This document shows positions 17,060 to 28,056 of a DNA stretch of 64,000 nt, in pieces (the stretch's first letter is position 1; the number at the start of each line of letters is the position of its first letter). Position numbers and translations under genes: made by a program. The notes beneath the pieces are model-generated. The model was not told the DNA's origin. It saw only the letters and a program-made list of their open reading frames with translations, and made no database searches. The stretch is from assembly GCF_011762045.1 (NCBI RefSeq), contig NZ_JAASQS010000008.1:124001-188000 (forward strand), read 5' to 3'. This DNA comes from Rhizomicrobium electricum (lineage in GTDB: Bacteria > Pseudomonadota > Alphaproteobacteria > Micropepsales > Micropepsaceae).

Positions 17060-17836
17060 ATGACGGAACCTCCTTTCGAGTATATCCCGGAGCCTCCGGG
17101 CTCACGGGCCGGCCTCCTGTTCGTCTGCGATCACGCCGCAAATGCCATGCCAGAAGGCTATGGCACCCTTGGGCTTAGGTCCGAATTGTTGGCCACCCAT
17201 ATCGCCTACGACATCGGCGCCGCCGCAGTGACCCGCGATCTGGCCGTCCGGTTCGCGTCCGCCGCGATTTTGGGGCGCTGGTCGCGGCTTTTAATCGACC
17301 TCAACCGCGGCCCCGACGACCCTACGCTGGTGATGAAACTCTCGGACGGCAGCATCATTGCGGGCAATCGCGACGCCGGTCCCGAGGAAATCGCCTGCCG
17401 TCTCCGTGCCTTCCATGCCCCCTATCATGCCGCCATTGCCGCCGAAATTGGCGGTCTGGAGGCGCGCGGCTTGGTGCCGACGGTGGTTTCGATCCACTCC
17501 TTCACCCCGGTTTGGAAGGGCCGCAAACGAAAATGGGATGTCGCCGTGCTGTCGGACCGCGACCGGCGGCTGGCCGATCCCCTGATCGCCCGGCTTGCCG
17601 AGGCCGGCTTGGCGGTCGGCGACAACGAGCCCTATACGGGGGCGCTGGAGGGCGACACCCTCAACCGCCACGGCACCTGCCGGGGGCTGCCGCATGTCCT
17701 GATCGAAATCCGTCAGGACCGCATCGGCGATACGAACCATGCCCGGCGTTTCGCCGCGCGGCTGGAACCGATCCTCCGGGCCGCCTTGGCCGATATGGGA
17801 CCGTCAGAAAGGCTGTCCCAAACGATTCACAGCTAG
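17060..17836 (+). CDS. N-formylglutamate amidohydrolase
   Basis: 258 residues of the N-formylglutamate amidohydrolase (HutG2-like) family, metal-dependent hydrolases that release glutamate and formate at the end of one histidine degradation route. Visible family motifs include [15 protein letters not shown] near the N-terminus, [19 protein letters not shown] (about residue 140) and [19 protein letters not shown]. No other hut genes are nearby, so the physiological substrate may be different. The gene starts divergently from the DUF1036-pyk pair. Confidence 0.9.
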   Translation: MTEPPFEYIPEPPGSRAGLLFVCDHAANAMPEGYGTLGLRSELLATHIAYDIGAAAVTRDLAVRFASAAILGRWSRLLIDLNRGPDDPTLVMKLSDGSIIAGNRDAGPEEIACRLRAFHAPYHAAIAAEIGGLEARGLVPTVVSIHSFTPVWKGRKRKWDVAVLSDRDRRLADPLIARLAEAGLAVGDNEPYTGALEGDTLNRHGTCRGLPHVLIEIRQDRIGDTNHARRFAARLEPILRAALADMGPSERLSQTIHS

Positions 17837-17910
17837 CACATCCGGCCGCGTTGCGCGGGCGGGACGCGGCGGCTAGGTTCCGGCCCCCTGTTCACTTGAA
17901 GGCGTTTGAT

Positions 17911-18153
17911 ATGGCCAAGTCGGCTTTCGCAAAAGATCGTCTGCGTTCGTTCGTCGAGCGCGTGGAGCGTCTGGAAGAGGAAAAGAAAGCCCTCTCCGAC
18001 GACATCAAGGAGGTCTATGCCGAAGCCAAAGGCGAAGGCTTCGACGTCAAGATCCTGCGCCAGGTCGTGCGTCTGCGCAAAATGGACAAGGCCGATTTCC
18101 AGGAAACCGAAGCGATGCTGGATCTCTATCTCAGCGCGCTCGGAATGCGCTGA
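17911..18153 (+). CDS. gapR: GapR nucleoid-associated protein (DUF2312)
   Basis: 80-residue, highly charged helical protein; [20 protein letters not shown] opens a coiled coil and [20 protein letters not shown] is the DUF2312 signature. In Caulobacter GapR is a clamp that binds overtwisted AT-rich DNA ahead of forks and RNA polymerase and aids topoisomerases. The ATG at 17911 fits the family's conserved N-terminus. It is single, in a 74-base gap after the formylglutamate hydrolase, and its stop abuts the stop of the convergent esterase gene. Confidence 0.9.
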   Translation: MAKSAFAKDRLRSFVERVERLEEEKKALSDDIKEVYAEAKGEGFDVKILRQVVRLRKMDKADFQETEAMLDLYLSALGMR

Positions 18154-18990
18154 TCACTTCGCCGGCAGATAGCCCAGCCATTTCAGCCAGTCTTCGAACC
18201 GGTCGGTCCAGGTATCGACCGGAAGGTTCCGCTTGCTGACCGCGAAGCCGTGGCCGCCTTTGGCGTAGACGTGCAGTTCGACCGAGTGCTGCGCTTTGTT
18301 CCAGACATCGAAGGCGCGCAGCGATTGCGGCATGTAATCGTCGGCGGCCACCGCCATGAACAGCGGCGGTGCATCGGCGGGAACGGCACTGAGGTCGCGT
18401 GAGGTGGCCGGATAGATCCCCGCCACGAAATCGGGACGGATGCCGGCGTCATTGTTGCTGCCGAGATAGACCGAGAGCAGGCCGCCGGCCGAAAAGCCCA
18501 TCACGCCGATCCGGTCGGCCATCACGCCCCAGTCGCGCGCATGCCGGCGGACGAGACGCATCGCCTGTTTGGCATCCTCCTTGGCGAACGGAATGGCGGT
18601 GACCTGCCGTTGTTCGCGCGCCTCGCGGGTCAGCGTTTCGCCCGGCGGGAAATGGGCGACGCGGTACTTGAGCACGATCGCCGTGATGCCGCGCGCCGTC
18701 AGCCAGTGCGCAACCTCTTCGCCTTCGCCCGCCCAGGCCACGCTCTCGAAACCGCCGCCGGGGATCACCAGCACGGCGGTGCCGTTTGCTTTCTGCGGCT
18801 TGAATACCGTGAGCGTCGGGCGGACGATGTTATGGATGAAGCGCAGCGGTTCCGCCGCCGAAGCGGGTTGTTCCTCGCTCCAGTTCCAGCTTTCCGAGCC
18901 CGGCGCCACGCCCGGCCACAGCGGGATTGGCTCCGCCGCGGCGCCGCCGCACAGGGCCCACGCCAAAACCATTATGAAAACCGCGCGCAT
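18154..18990 (-). CDS. Secreted alpha/beta-hydrolase, acetyl-esterase/xylan-esterase-like
   Basis: 278 residues with a signal peptide (WALCGGAAAEP, cleavage near 19). It is an alpha/beta hydrolase with oxyanion segment IPGGGF (76-81), nucleophile Ser167 in GFSAGG, acid Asp217/218 (ADDYMP) and His247 (GGHGF). This matches the esterase/lipase group often annotated as acetylxylan esterase or xylanase-associated esterase. It is divergent from a second esterase across a 225-base gap and sits 8 kb from the GH5 operon, which suggests deacetylation of plant polysaccharide; substrate unproven. Confidence 0.85.
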   Translation of the reverse strand: MRAVFIMVLAWALCGGAAAEPIPLWPGVAPGSESWNWSEEQPASAAEPLRFIHNIVRPTLTVFKPQKANGTAVLVIPGGGFESVAWAGEGEEVAHWLTARGITAIVLKYRVAHFPPGETLTREAREQRQVTAIPFAKEDAKQAMRLVRRHARDWGVMADRIGVMGFSAGGLLSVYLGSNNDAGIRPDFVAGIYPATSRDLSAVPADAPPLFMAVAADDYMPQSLRAFDVWNKAQHSVELHVYAKGGHGFAVSKRNLPVDTWTDRFEDWLKWLGYLPAK

Positions 18991-19032
18991 AGGGACATCC
19001 TTCCGCTCCAGCCGATGCGGCCGGCACGATGA

Positions 19033-20394
<1,362 letters not shown>

Positions 20395-20408
20395 CGACCA
20401 GGCAATAA

Positions 20409-20456
20409 AAACGGCGGCAGGAGCACTACTCAGCCTCCTGTCGCCGTTTCTTTTTT
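20409..20456 (+). terminator. Rho-independent terminator after the esterase gene
   Basis: AACGGCGGCAGGAG pairs with CTCCTGTCGCCGTT (one G-U), with a loop of about 12 bases, followed by TCTTTTTT. Confidence 0.8.
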
Positions 20457-20470
20457 GGAACGGCTGCGCG

Positions 20471-21970
20471 CTATCCGACCTTACGCTCTTCGTCCGTGGG
20501 CTCGCCCTGGCCGGGCTCTTCGAGGCCGAATTCCTTCAGCTTGCGGTACAAGGTCGAGCGGCCGATGCCGAGACGGCGGGCGACTTCCGACATATGGCCG
20601 TCGTAACGGGCGATGGCGGTGCGGATGATCTCGGATTCCATGTCGTCCATCTTGCGCATGTGACCGGCCGCATCGACGACGTTCATGGTGTAGGGCGCCG
20701 ACGGCAGGGCGGGTGCGAACGTGGCGGCCTGCAGGGCCTGGGCATCGGCGACGGTGGCGGCGCGGCGCGGCCGGGCTTCGACACCCATGGCGCTGGCGAT
20801 CTGCGGGAAGTCGCAGACATCGAGCAGCGAACCGTCGCACAATACCACGGCGCGGAAGATGGTGTTTTCGAGTTGACGCACGTTGCCGGGCCAGGAATAG
20901 CGTTCCATCAGATCGGCGGCTTCCGGCGTGAGACCGGCGACGGGCTTGTGCTCTTCCACCGCGAACCGGGTGATGAAATGGCGCGCCAGCGCCGGGATAT
21001 CGTCGCGCCTCTCGCGCAGCGGCGGCACGAAGATCGGGAACACGTTGAGGCGATAGAACAGGTCTTCGCGGAACCGCCCTTCGCGGGTCAGTTCGGCGAG
21101 GTCGCGATTGGTGGCGGAGATGATGCGCACATCGACCTTGACCGGCCGCTTGGCGCCGACCGGATCGACTTCGCCTTCCTGCAGCGCGCGCAGCAGTTTC
21201 ACCTGCATGTCGAGCCTGAGCTCGCCAATTTCGTCAAGGAACAGGGTGCCGCCGTCGGCTTCCTGGAATTTGCCGAGGTGACGCTCGCTGGCGCCGGTGA
21301 ACGAGCCCTTCTCGTGGCCGAACAGGATGGATTCGATCAGGTTCTCGGGGATCGCGCCGCAGTTGACGGTGACGAACGGCCGGCCGGCGCGGTCGGACGA
21401 GCCCTGGATGGCCCGTGCGACGAGTTCCTTGCCGACGCCGGATTCGCCTTCGATCAGAATCGGAATGGTCGATTGCGCCGCGCGCACGCCGAGCCGCGCC
21501 ACCTGCTTCATCTCGTCCGACTTGGCAATCAGGTCTTCGAACGAGAGACGGTTGTCGCTCTTCTTCTTGAGGCGCGTGACTTCGCCCGACAATGTGCCGA
21601 TCTTGAGCTGGTTGCGGATCGATACGGTGATGCGTTCGGGACTGGCCGGCTTGACCAGAAAGTCGTTGGCACCGGCGCGCATGGCCTCGACGGCGGAATC
21701 GATGCCGCCCTTGGCGGTGAGCACGATCACCGGCAAATCGGGATGGCTGACACGCACTTTCGACAGCACTTCGATGCCGTCGATATCGGGCATGATGAGA
21801 TCGAGGAGGATGAGGGCGATCTGGTCGCCGCGCGGGCCGTTGACGAGATCGAGCGCCGGACCGCCGCCGGGAGCGGTTATCACGGTCATGCCGGAACGGC
21901 TGATTGCTGCTTCCAGCAAGCGCCGCTGCACCGGATCGTCGTCCACGATGAGTATAGTCTGGGCCATCAC
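20471..21970 (-). CDS. Sigma-54 dependent response regulator (NtrC type)
   Basis: 499 residues, three domains. The receiver (about 4-120) carries acidic residues Asp10-12, the phosphorylation site Asp57 in LLDLIMPD, and Lys107. The AAA+ domain (about 145-380) has Walker A GESGVGKE (175-182) and [13 protein letters not shown]-terminal Fis-type HTH follows (about 445-485, [20 protein letters not shown]). It activates RNA polymerase with sigma-54 by ATP hydrolysis. The sigma-54 contact loop reads GSFTGA (222-227) instead of GAFTGA. No kinase gene is adjacent, so the partner is unknown. The second Met (21967) may be the real start. Confidence 0.93.
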   Translation of the reverse strand: MMAQTILIVDDDPVQRRLLEAAISRSGMTVITAPGGGPALDLVNGPRGDQIALILLDLIMPDIDGIEVLSKVRVSHPDLPVIVLTAKGGIDSAVEAMRAGANDFLVKPASPERITVSIRNQLKIGTLSGEVTRLKKKSDNRLSFEDLIAKSDEMKQVARLGVRAAQSTIPILIEGESGVGKELVARAIQGSSDRAGRPFVTVNCGAIPENLIESILFGHEKGSFTGASERHLGKFQEADGGTLFLDEIGELRLDMQVKLLRALQEGEVDPVGAKRPVKVDVRIISATNRDLAELTREGRFREDLFYRLNVFPIFVPPLRERRDDIPALARHFITRFAVEEHKPVAGLTPEAADLMERYSWPGNVRQLENTIFRAVVLCDGSLLDVCDFPQIASAMGVEARPRRAATVADAQALQAATFAPALPSAPYTMNVVDAAGHMRKMDDMESEIIRTAIARYDGHMSEVARRLGIGRSTLYRKLKEFGLEEPGQGEPTDEERKVG

Positions 21971-22118
21971 ATCCTCTAGTGTTATGGCCCAATGTGGTCC
22001 GGTGAGGGTAAAAACGGGTTTAAGATGTGTCCTTTTGCGGCACAGATTCCTCCCAAGATCGGTTTGGTAAAGATACAGTAAACGTCATTTTTCCGCGAGT
22101 TTTGCGGCATCTCGGTAA

Positions 22119-23318
22119 TTACGGATGTTGCTGCCGGAACGCAGTTTGCTTCACATCCATAGCGTTCTGCCGCAGCATCGCCCACAACATCAGGGCGGGT
22201 GCGATCAGCGCAGCACCGGGGATCGAATAGCGTCCGAGCGCCATTTGCACGAACGGCAGCCACCACGCGAGTTTGACGAGGAGGTCGCCACGATTGTCGG
22301 CAAGGTTCCGTTGCAAAAGCCACAGCCCGGCGAGCGCGAGCGGCAGGGTGTCGTACGGCATCAGGTAGGGCGTTGCGGCTACGGACGCGGCGAGGAACTG
22401 CGTGGTCTTCACTGCCGGATCGCCCGGCCGCCTCCACATACGGTAGACGCAAACCGCGGCCGCGAGCGCCACCGCGATCTGCACCGCCATCGCGGCGCCG
22501 TAGCCGAAGCCGATGCGATGCAGGTTCATGAATACCGTCGGCATCGCCTGAGTCGCCAAGATCTCGGTATGGACCAGCACCGTGTTCTGCGCCGGAATGC
22601 CGATCGCGATGTAGTCGCGCCAGACCTCGATGCCATAGAGAGCAACTGTGAGGCCCGCGAGCGCGGCAGCCGTCGCCGCTGCGCTTGCCAATGTTCGCCA
22701 ATGACGTCCGGCGATCAGCAACACCGGCACCAGCAACGCAACCTGCGGCTTGAGCGACAAGAGACCGAAGAGAATGCCGGCAACGACGGGCCGTTTCTCC
22801 AGCAGCGCCAATCCCCCGAACAGCAGCGCGGTGGTGAAGAAACTCCATTGTCCCGACATCAGCGCGAACAAGGCCGCGGGCGCCGCGAAGACGAACACGG
22901 CACTTCCTCTGTCGCGCAAGATTTGTCGGGCGGCGGCGAACAGAGCTGCGCCACCGAGGAGTGTCCATAGGGCCAGCGCGAGGCGATAGGGCAGCAGCCC
23001 GAATGGCGCGGCGGCAATCAGCAGCGTCGGCGGATAGGACCAGCTCTGTGGCGGATAGCCTTGGCCGACCGTTCCGGTGAGGGCGCGGTTGTACGTCGCC
23101 GGATCGTAATACCGGCCGGGGTCGGGTGCGTAGGCGGCCCGTCCCACCATCCAGAAATTGAGAAAGTCGCGTCCGGCTGCCAGTGTGGTGGCATCGCGCG
23201 GAAATTGTGCGGTCCAGTCCGTTGCACGGTAGAAGGCGATTGCAAACGCCAGCGTCGCCAGCGCCCCCAATAAGGCGAGCGTCTTCGCGGTTCGACGTGG
23301 GCTCCCGGCGGACGACAT
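22119..23318 (-). CDS. GT87-like (DUF2029) membrane glycosyltransferase
   Basis: 399 residues with about ten hydrophobic helices. The first periplasmic loop carries DFLNFW then YYDPATYNRAL, as in the DUF2029/GT87 polyprenyl-phosphate-mannose-dependent mannosyltransferases. SYPPTLLIAAAP and SLKPQVALLVP are further family-like segments. Such GT-C enzymes add a sugar to a lipid-linked glycan on the outer face of the inner membrane. No other glycan genes are adjacent. A 148-base gap separates it from the response regulator on the same strand. Confidence 0.82.
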   Translation of the reverse strand: MSSAGSPRRTAKTLALLGALATLAFAIAFYRATDWTAQFPRDATTLAAGRDFLNFWMVGRAAYAPDPGRYYDPATYNRALTGTVGQGYPPQSWSYPPTLLIAAAPFGLLPYRLALALWTLLGGAALFAAARQILRDRGSAVFVFAAPAALFALMSGQWSFFTTALLFGGLALLEKRPVVAGILFGLLSLKPQVALLVPVLLIAGRHWRTLASAAATAAALAGLTVALYGIEVWRDYIAIGIPAQNTVLVHTEILATQAMPTVFMNLHRIGFGYGAAMAVQIAVALAAAVCVYRMWRRPGDPAVKTTQFLAASVAATPYLMPYDTLPLALAGLWLLQRNLADNRGDLLVKLAWWLPFVQMALGRYSIPGAALIAPALMLWAMLRQNAMDVKQTAFRQQHP

Positions 23319-23404
23319 GGGGAAATCTTATCAGGCCAGCGGTTGCGGCCGTGTTACCGAACCGCGGTCTTGAGATAACCAGGCTGGTGTGCGAGCTTCC
23401 TACT

Positions 23405-24379
23405 ATGAGCGACAAACCTGCCAATCCGGTCGATGTCCCAGAGCTTCAGACCCCGCTCGCGGCGCTCGAAGGCGCCGTACCGCCTGCTCCACAATGGTTC
23501 AAGGATGCCGTTGCGGTCCGCCCGCAAAGCACCGTCATCGAGGTCGAAGGCGCGCCGATCCATTATCTGAGCTGGGGCAGTCCGGCCAAGCAGGGGCTTT
23601 TGCTGGTGCACGGCAACGCCGCCCATGCCGGCTGGTGGAGTTTCATCGCACCGTTCCTGTCGCGCGATTATCATGTGGTGGCGCCCGACCTGTCGGGCAT
23701 GGGTGATTCCGCCTGGCGGCCCGACGGCTATTCGATGGAAACCTTCGCCGCCGAACTTCTGGCGGTGGCCGAGCATTCCGGGACGCTGGCGATCGACGAG
23801 CCGCCGGTGATCGTCGGCCACAGTTTCGGCGGCTTCGTCACCATCCTGGCCGGCGCTCTCTACGGCGAACGGCTGGGCGGTTCGATCATTCTCGATGCCC
23901 CGGTCAATCCGCCCGACCGGCCGCATTCGAGCCCGTTCACGGCGCGCGCCCATCACCATTATCCGACGCTGGCCCGCGCGCTGGCGCGCTTCCGCCTGTT
24001 GCCGCCGCAGGCGTGCGAGAACCTCTATCTGCTCGATTACGTCGCCCGTCAGTCGCTGCGCGAAGTCGACGGCGGCTGGCGCTGGAAGTTCGATCCCCAG
24101 ATTTGGCGCGATTTCTCGATCGGCAACCTGGAAGCGCGTTTGCGCGACACCAAGTGCCGCATCGCCTTCTTCCGCGGCGAGAACTCGTTCCTGATGCCGC
24201 CCGAGATCGGGAATTTCATGTCGAGCCTGCTCGGCCGCACCGCTCCGGTGGTGGAAATTCCGGGGGCGCAGCATCACGTGATGCTCGATCAGCCTCTGGC
24301 CCTGGTGGCGGCGCTGCGGGCGCTGCTCGCCGACTGGCGCCATTCCGAGGTATCGCGCTCGCCGGACGAGCCGGACTGA
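23405..24379 (+). CDS. Cytoplasmic alpha/beta-hydrolase
   Basis: 324 residues, no signal peptide. Alpha/beta-hydrolase-1 fold with oxyanion HGNAAHAGWW (69-78), DLSGMGDS (95-102), nucleophile Ser140 in VGHSFGG and a C-terminal His in PGAQHHVMLD. The family includes haloalkane dehalogenase-like, epoxide hydrolase-like and ester hydrolases; a nucleophilic Ser rather than Asp rules out the first two. The start at 23405 is the first ATG after the divergent GT87 gene. It is followed by the small oxidase subunit gene on the same strand. The substrate is unknown. Confidence 0.85.
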   Translation: MSDKPANPVDVPELQTPLAALEGAVPPAPQWFKDAVAVRPQSTVIEVEGAPIHYLSWGSPAKQGLLLVHGNAAHAGWWSFIAPFLSRDYHVVAPDLSGMGDSAWRPDGYSMETFAAELLAVAEHSGTLAIDEPPVIVGHSFGGFVTILAGALYGERLGGSIILDAPVNPPDRPHSSPFTARAHHHYPTLARALARFRLLPPQACENLYLLDYVARQSLREVDGGWRWKFDPQIWRDFSIGNLEARLRDTKCRIAFFRGENSFLMPPEIGNFMSSLLGRTAPVVEIPGAQHHVMLDQPLALVAALRALLADWRHSEVSRSPDEPD

Positions 24380-24504
24380 ACCGGACGGTCGCCGTGACGG
24401 ACTTTCGAACCGCTCTGGGCGGCGCGGGCGGGCCCCCTTGCCGCACCTCCATTTTCCGCCAGGGGAGCTTTGCCTATAGTCCGCCCGCCTCTTGGAGCCG
24501 GCGG

Positions 24505-24666
24505 ATGGACGAGCAAGACGACAGCGACAGCGATATTCCTGTCGCAACGGCCGACCTCAGCGAACATCTGCGCACATGGCGCATGTTCCTGATCAAACTG
24601 CGCTGGGGCGCGGTGGCGGCGGTACTCGTGCTGGCGCTGCTCCTGGCGTTCCGAACACACGGCTGA
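24505..24666 (+). CDS. Small aa3-type cytochrome c oxidase subunit IV-like protein
   Basis: 53 residues: an acidic N-terminus (MDEQDDSDSD), a short amphipathic stretch with HLRTWRMF, and one membrane helix (about 36-49). This matches the small bacterial subunit IV of aa3 oxidases (COX4_pro), whose role is not clear. In many alphaproteobacteria this small gene lies just before the transhydrogenase genes, exactly as here. No other oxidase genes are in the window. The ATG at 24505 fits the family's length. Confidence 0.8.
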   Translation: MDEQDDSDSDIPVATADLSEHLRTWRMFLIKLRWGAVAAVLVLALLLAFRTHG

Positions 24667-24941
24667 GCGCGTCCGTAAGAATTCGAAACAGAGTGTGTTT
24701 TCAAGCGATTGCGAATTGTCAAAAAACCCAGGAAAACGGGCCGTATTGGTGTGGAATGCCGCATGCGTCAGCGTTGCCCTTGCGGCGCGTTTGGGTTATG
24801 CCCGCGACGGCTAAATTTGGGGGCGGTATTGGCCGTAGGGCACGTTTTTGCTGCGTAAATAGCGGCCTAATTTCTGCTCACAAGTCCGTGGCCCGTATGG
24901 GGGACCCGTTGCCCTCGATCAACCAACGAGATGCGTGAACC

Positions 24942-26495
24942 ATGCCTCAAAGAATCGGAATCCCGAAAGAGACGTTTACTGGCGAGAAGCGCGTAGCGAT
25001 ATCGCCGGACGTCGTTGAAAAACTGATCAAGCTCGGATTCGCGGTGCAGGTGGAAACGGGTGCCGGAGAGGGCGCCAGTTTTTACGATGATGCGCTTGCG
25101 GCTGCCGGAGCCAAGATCGTCAGCGCCGCCGAGCTGTATGCGTCGAGCGACATCGTCTTCAAGGTCCGCGAGCCGGATCTGAACGACGTCGCCAAGCTGA
25201 AAGACGGCACGACGCTGATCAGCTTCGTCTGGCCTGCTCAGAATCCCGAGCTGATGAAGGCGCTCGCCGCCAAGAAGCTCACCGTCCTGGCGATGGACTG
25301 CGTTCCGCGCCTGTTGTCGCGCGCGCAGAAGATGGACGCGCTGACGTCTATGGCGGGCATCGGCGGGTATCGCGCGGTGATCGAGGCGGCCAACGCATTC
25401 GGCCGCTATTTCAACGGCCAGATCACGGCCGCGGGCAAGATCCCGCCGGCCAAGGTGTTCATCGCCGGTGCCGGCGTGGCGGGTCTTGCCGCGATCGGAA
25501 CCAGCGTCGGCCTCGGTGCCGTCGTGCGCGCCAATGATACGCGCGCCGAAGTCGCCGATCAGGTCAAGTCGATGGGTGCCGAGTTCATCAAGGTCGACTA
25601 CGAGGAAGAAGGCTCGGGCGGCGGCGGTTACGCCAAGGTGATGAGCGAAGGCTTCCAGAAGGCCCAGCGCGAGATGTACGCGAAGCAGGCCAAAGACGTC
25701 GACATCATCATCACGACGGCGCTGATTCCGGGCAAGCCGGCCCCGCGCCTGATCACCGCCGAAATGGTTGCCTCGATGAAGCCGGGTTCGGTGATCGTCG
25801 ACATGGCGGCCGAACGCGGCGGCAACTGCGAACTGACCGAGCCCGACAAGGCCGTGGTCAAGAACGGCGTCACCATCATCGGCTATACCGATCTGGCGTC
25901 GCGCCTGGCCAAGCAGTCCTCGACGCTTTACGCGACCAACCTGCTGCGCCTGACCGAAGAGCTGTGCAAGGCCAAGGACGGCCAGATCGTCGTCAACATG
26001 GAAGACGATGCCATCCGCGGCTTCACCGTGATCAAGGACGGCGAGATCACCTGGCCGCCGCCGCCGCTGAAGCTTCCGGCGCCCCCGGCTCCCAAGCCGG
26101 CCGCCGCTCCGGTCGTCAAGGAAGAGCCGAAGAAGTCCGGTGCCGGCATGGCGATCATGGCGCTGGTGGCCGCGTGCCTCTTCGCGCTGATCGGCGCCAC
26201 GGCGCCGACGGCGTTCATCGGGCACTTCACGGTGTTCGTGCTGGCGGTGTTCGTCGGTTACATGGTGGTCTGGAACGTCACGCCGGCGCTGCATACGCCG
26301 CTGATGAGCGTGACCAACGCGATCTCCTCGATCATCACCATCGGTGCGTTGTTGCAGGTTGCTCCGCCGGCCGCTCCCGGTCGTCCGGACTTCCTCATTC
26401 TGATCATTGCGGTGGTCGGCATCACGCTCACCTCGATCAACACCTTCGGCGGCTTCGCGGTGACGCGGCGCATGCTGATGATGTTCCACAAATAA
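24942..26495 (+). CDS. pntA: NAD(P) transhydrogenase subunit alpha (fused alpha1-alpha2)
   Basis: Proton-pumping transhydrogenase, moving hydride between NADH and NADP+ using the proton gradient. 517 residues: the NAD-binding domain I (1-380) has RIGIPKE, REPDLND and the dinucleotide loop GAGVAG (176-181). A Pro/Ala/Lys linker (about 375-400) joins it to four membrane helices (about 403-510). Many alphaproteobacteria split these into PntAA and PntAB; here they are one chain, as in E. coli. pntB starts 15 bases later. A 275-base leader upstream has no gene. Confidence 0.97.
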   Translation: MPQRIGIPKETFTGEKRVAISPDVVEKLIKLGFAVQVETGAGEGASFYDDALAAAGAKIVSAAELYASSDIVFKVREPDLNDVAKLKDGTTLISFVWPAQNPELMKALAAKKLTVLAMDCVPRLLSRAQKMDALTSMAGIGGYRAVIEAANAFGRYFNGQITAAGKIPPAKVFIAGAGVAGLAAIGTSVGLGAVVRANDTRAEVADQVKSMGAEFIKVDYEEEGSGGGGYAKVMSEGFQKAQREMYAKQAKDVDIIITTALIPGKPAPRLITAEMVASMKPGSVIVDMAAERGGNCELTEPDKAVVKNGVTIIGYTDLASRLAKQSSTLYATNLLRLTEELCKAKDGQIVVNMEDDAIRGFTVIKDGEITWPPPPLKLPAPPAPKPAAAPVVKEEPKKSGAGMAIMALVAACLFALIGATAPTAFIGHFTVFVLAVFVGYMVVWNVTPALHTPLMSVTNAISSIITIGALLQVAPPAAPGRPDFLILIIAVVGITLTSINTFGGFAVTRRMLMMFHK

Positions 26496-26510
26496 GGGGG
26501 GACCGCAGCA

Positions 26511-27992
26511 ATGAACCTTGCACATCCTGCAAATCTGACGACGGTCGCCTATATCGCGGCAACCATCCTGTTCATCCTCAGCCTCGGCGGTCTCTCCAAT
26601 CCGGAGACCAGCCGGCGCGGCAACTGGTTCGGCATCATCGGTATGACGATTGCGGTGATTGCCACCGTGTTCGGCTTCCGCGGCAGCCTGACCGGTGACG
26701 TGCAGATCGTCGCCTTCCACGGCTTGCCGTGGATCGTCGGCGCGATGGCCATCGGCGGCACCATCGGCATCATCGCGGCCAAGACCGTGAAGATGACCCA
26801 GATGCCGGAACTGGTCGCCATCATGCACAGCTTGGTCGGTCTGGCGGCCTGCACCATCGGCTTTGCCAGCTTCATCGACACCACGCCGCTCGACGTTCCG
26901 GCGGCCGATCTGGCGGCCTCGGAGACGATCCACCTGATCGAGATCTATGTCGGCATCCTGATCGGTGCTGTCACCTTCTCGGGCTCGGTGATCGCGTTCG
27001 GCAAGCTGTCGGGCAAGATCGGCGGCAAGCCGGTGATTCTGCCGGGCCGCAACCTGATCAACATCGTCGGCCTTCTGGTGGTCCTCTACTACGGCTACGT
27101 CTTCGTCGCCCAAGGCGGGATCCACGAGCAAGCTCCGACGGTGCAGATCCTGCTGCCGTTGATCGTGATGACGGTGATCTCGCTGTTGTTCGGCATCCAC
27201 ATGGTGATGGCGATCGGCGGCGCCGATATGCCGGTGGTGGTGTCGATGCTCAACTCCTACTCGGGGTGGGCGGCGGCGGCGACCGGCTTCATGCTGTCGA
27301 ACGACCTTCTGATCGTGGTCGGCGCGCTGGTCGGCTCGTCGGGTGCGATCCTGTCGTACATCATGTGCCGGGCGATGAATCGCAAGTTCCTGGCGGTGAT
27401 CTCCGGCGGCTTCGGCACCGGCGGCGGCGCCGTGGCCAAGAAGGCCGATGGCGAACCGCAGGGCGAAGTCACGCCGATCAGCTCGTCCGATACGGCCGAA
27501 CTGCTCAAGAACGCCAAGAACGTCATCATCGTTCCGGGCTACGGCATGGCGGTCGCCCAGGCGCAGCACACCGTATACGAGATCACCAAGTTCCTGCGGG
27601 AAAAGGGCGTCAACGTGCGCTTCGGCATCCACCCGGTCGCGGGCCGCATGCCAGGACACATGAACGTGCTCCTCGCCGAGGCCAAGGTGCCGTACGACAT
27701 CGTGCTCGAAATGGACGAGCTCAATGAGGACTTCCCGGATACCGACGTGTCGATGGTCATCGGTGCCAACGACATCGTCAATCCGGCGGCCGAGGACGAT
27801 CCCACCAGCCCGATCGCCGGCATGCCGGTGTTGCAGGTCTGGAAGGCCAAGACCTCGATCGTGATGAAGCGCTCGATGGCCTCCGGCTACGCCGGCGTCG
27901 ACAATCCGCTGTTCTACAAGGAGAACAACCGGATGCTGTTCGGCGACGCCAAGAAGATGCTCGAAGAAGTGCTGACCGCCCTTAAGGCCTGA
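26511..27992 (+). CDS. pntB: NAD(P) transhydrogenase subunit beta
   Basis: 493 residues. The first about 290 form the membrane domain with eight to nine helices that carry the proton path (including [33 protein letters not shown] split over the last helices). The C-terminal domain III binds NADP(H): [31 protein letters not shown], and the conserved [16 protein letters not shown] end. It forms an alpha2-beta2 complex with PntA in the inner membrane and supplies NADPH. A GGGGGGAC ribosome site precedes it, and a bidirectional terminator follows. Confidence 0.97.
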   Translation: MNLAHPANLTTVAYIAATILFILSLGGLSNPETSRRGNWFGIIGMTIAVIATVFGFRGSLTGDVQIVAFHGLPWIVGAMAIGGTIGIIAAKTVKMTQMPELVAIMHSLVGLAACTIGFASFIDTTPLDVPAADLAASETIHLIEIYVGILIGAVTFSGSVIAFGKLSGKIGGKPVILPGRNLINIVGLLVVLYYGYVFVAQGGIHEQAPTVQILLPLIVMTVISLLFGIHMVMAIGGADMPVVVSMLNSYSGWAAAATGFMLSNDLLIVVGALVGSSGAILSYIMCRAMNRKFLAVISGGFGTGGGAVAKKADGEPQGEVTPISSSDTAELLKNAKNVIIVPGYGMAVAQAQHTVYEITKFLREKGVNVRFGIHPVAGRMPGHMNVLLAEAKVPYDIVLEMDELNEDFPDTDVSMVIGANDIVNPAAEDDPTSPIAGMPVLQVWKAKTSIVMKRSMASGYAGVDNPLFYKENNRMLFGDAKKMLEEVLTALKA

Positions 27993-28012
27993 GGCACATT
28001 CGTCATCGCAAC

Positions 28013-28048
28013 TAAAAACCCCGCCGGAGCGATCCGGCGGGGTTTTCG
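28013..28048. terminator. Bidirectional rho-independent terminator
   Basis: AAACCCCGCCGGA-GCGA-TCCGGCGGGGTTT is a perfect 13-base stem with a four-base loop, flanked by A and T runs on each side. It serves pntB on the plus strand and the S9 peptidase gene on the minus strand. Confidence 0.9.
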
Positions 28049-28056
28049 TTTGGACT

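Noticed and set aside
24867..27659. 930-residue open frame antisense to pntAB
   Set aside because: It mirrors pntA and pntB codon use and has Asp/His/Arg repeats without domain sense; both plus-strand genes are complete.
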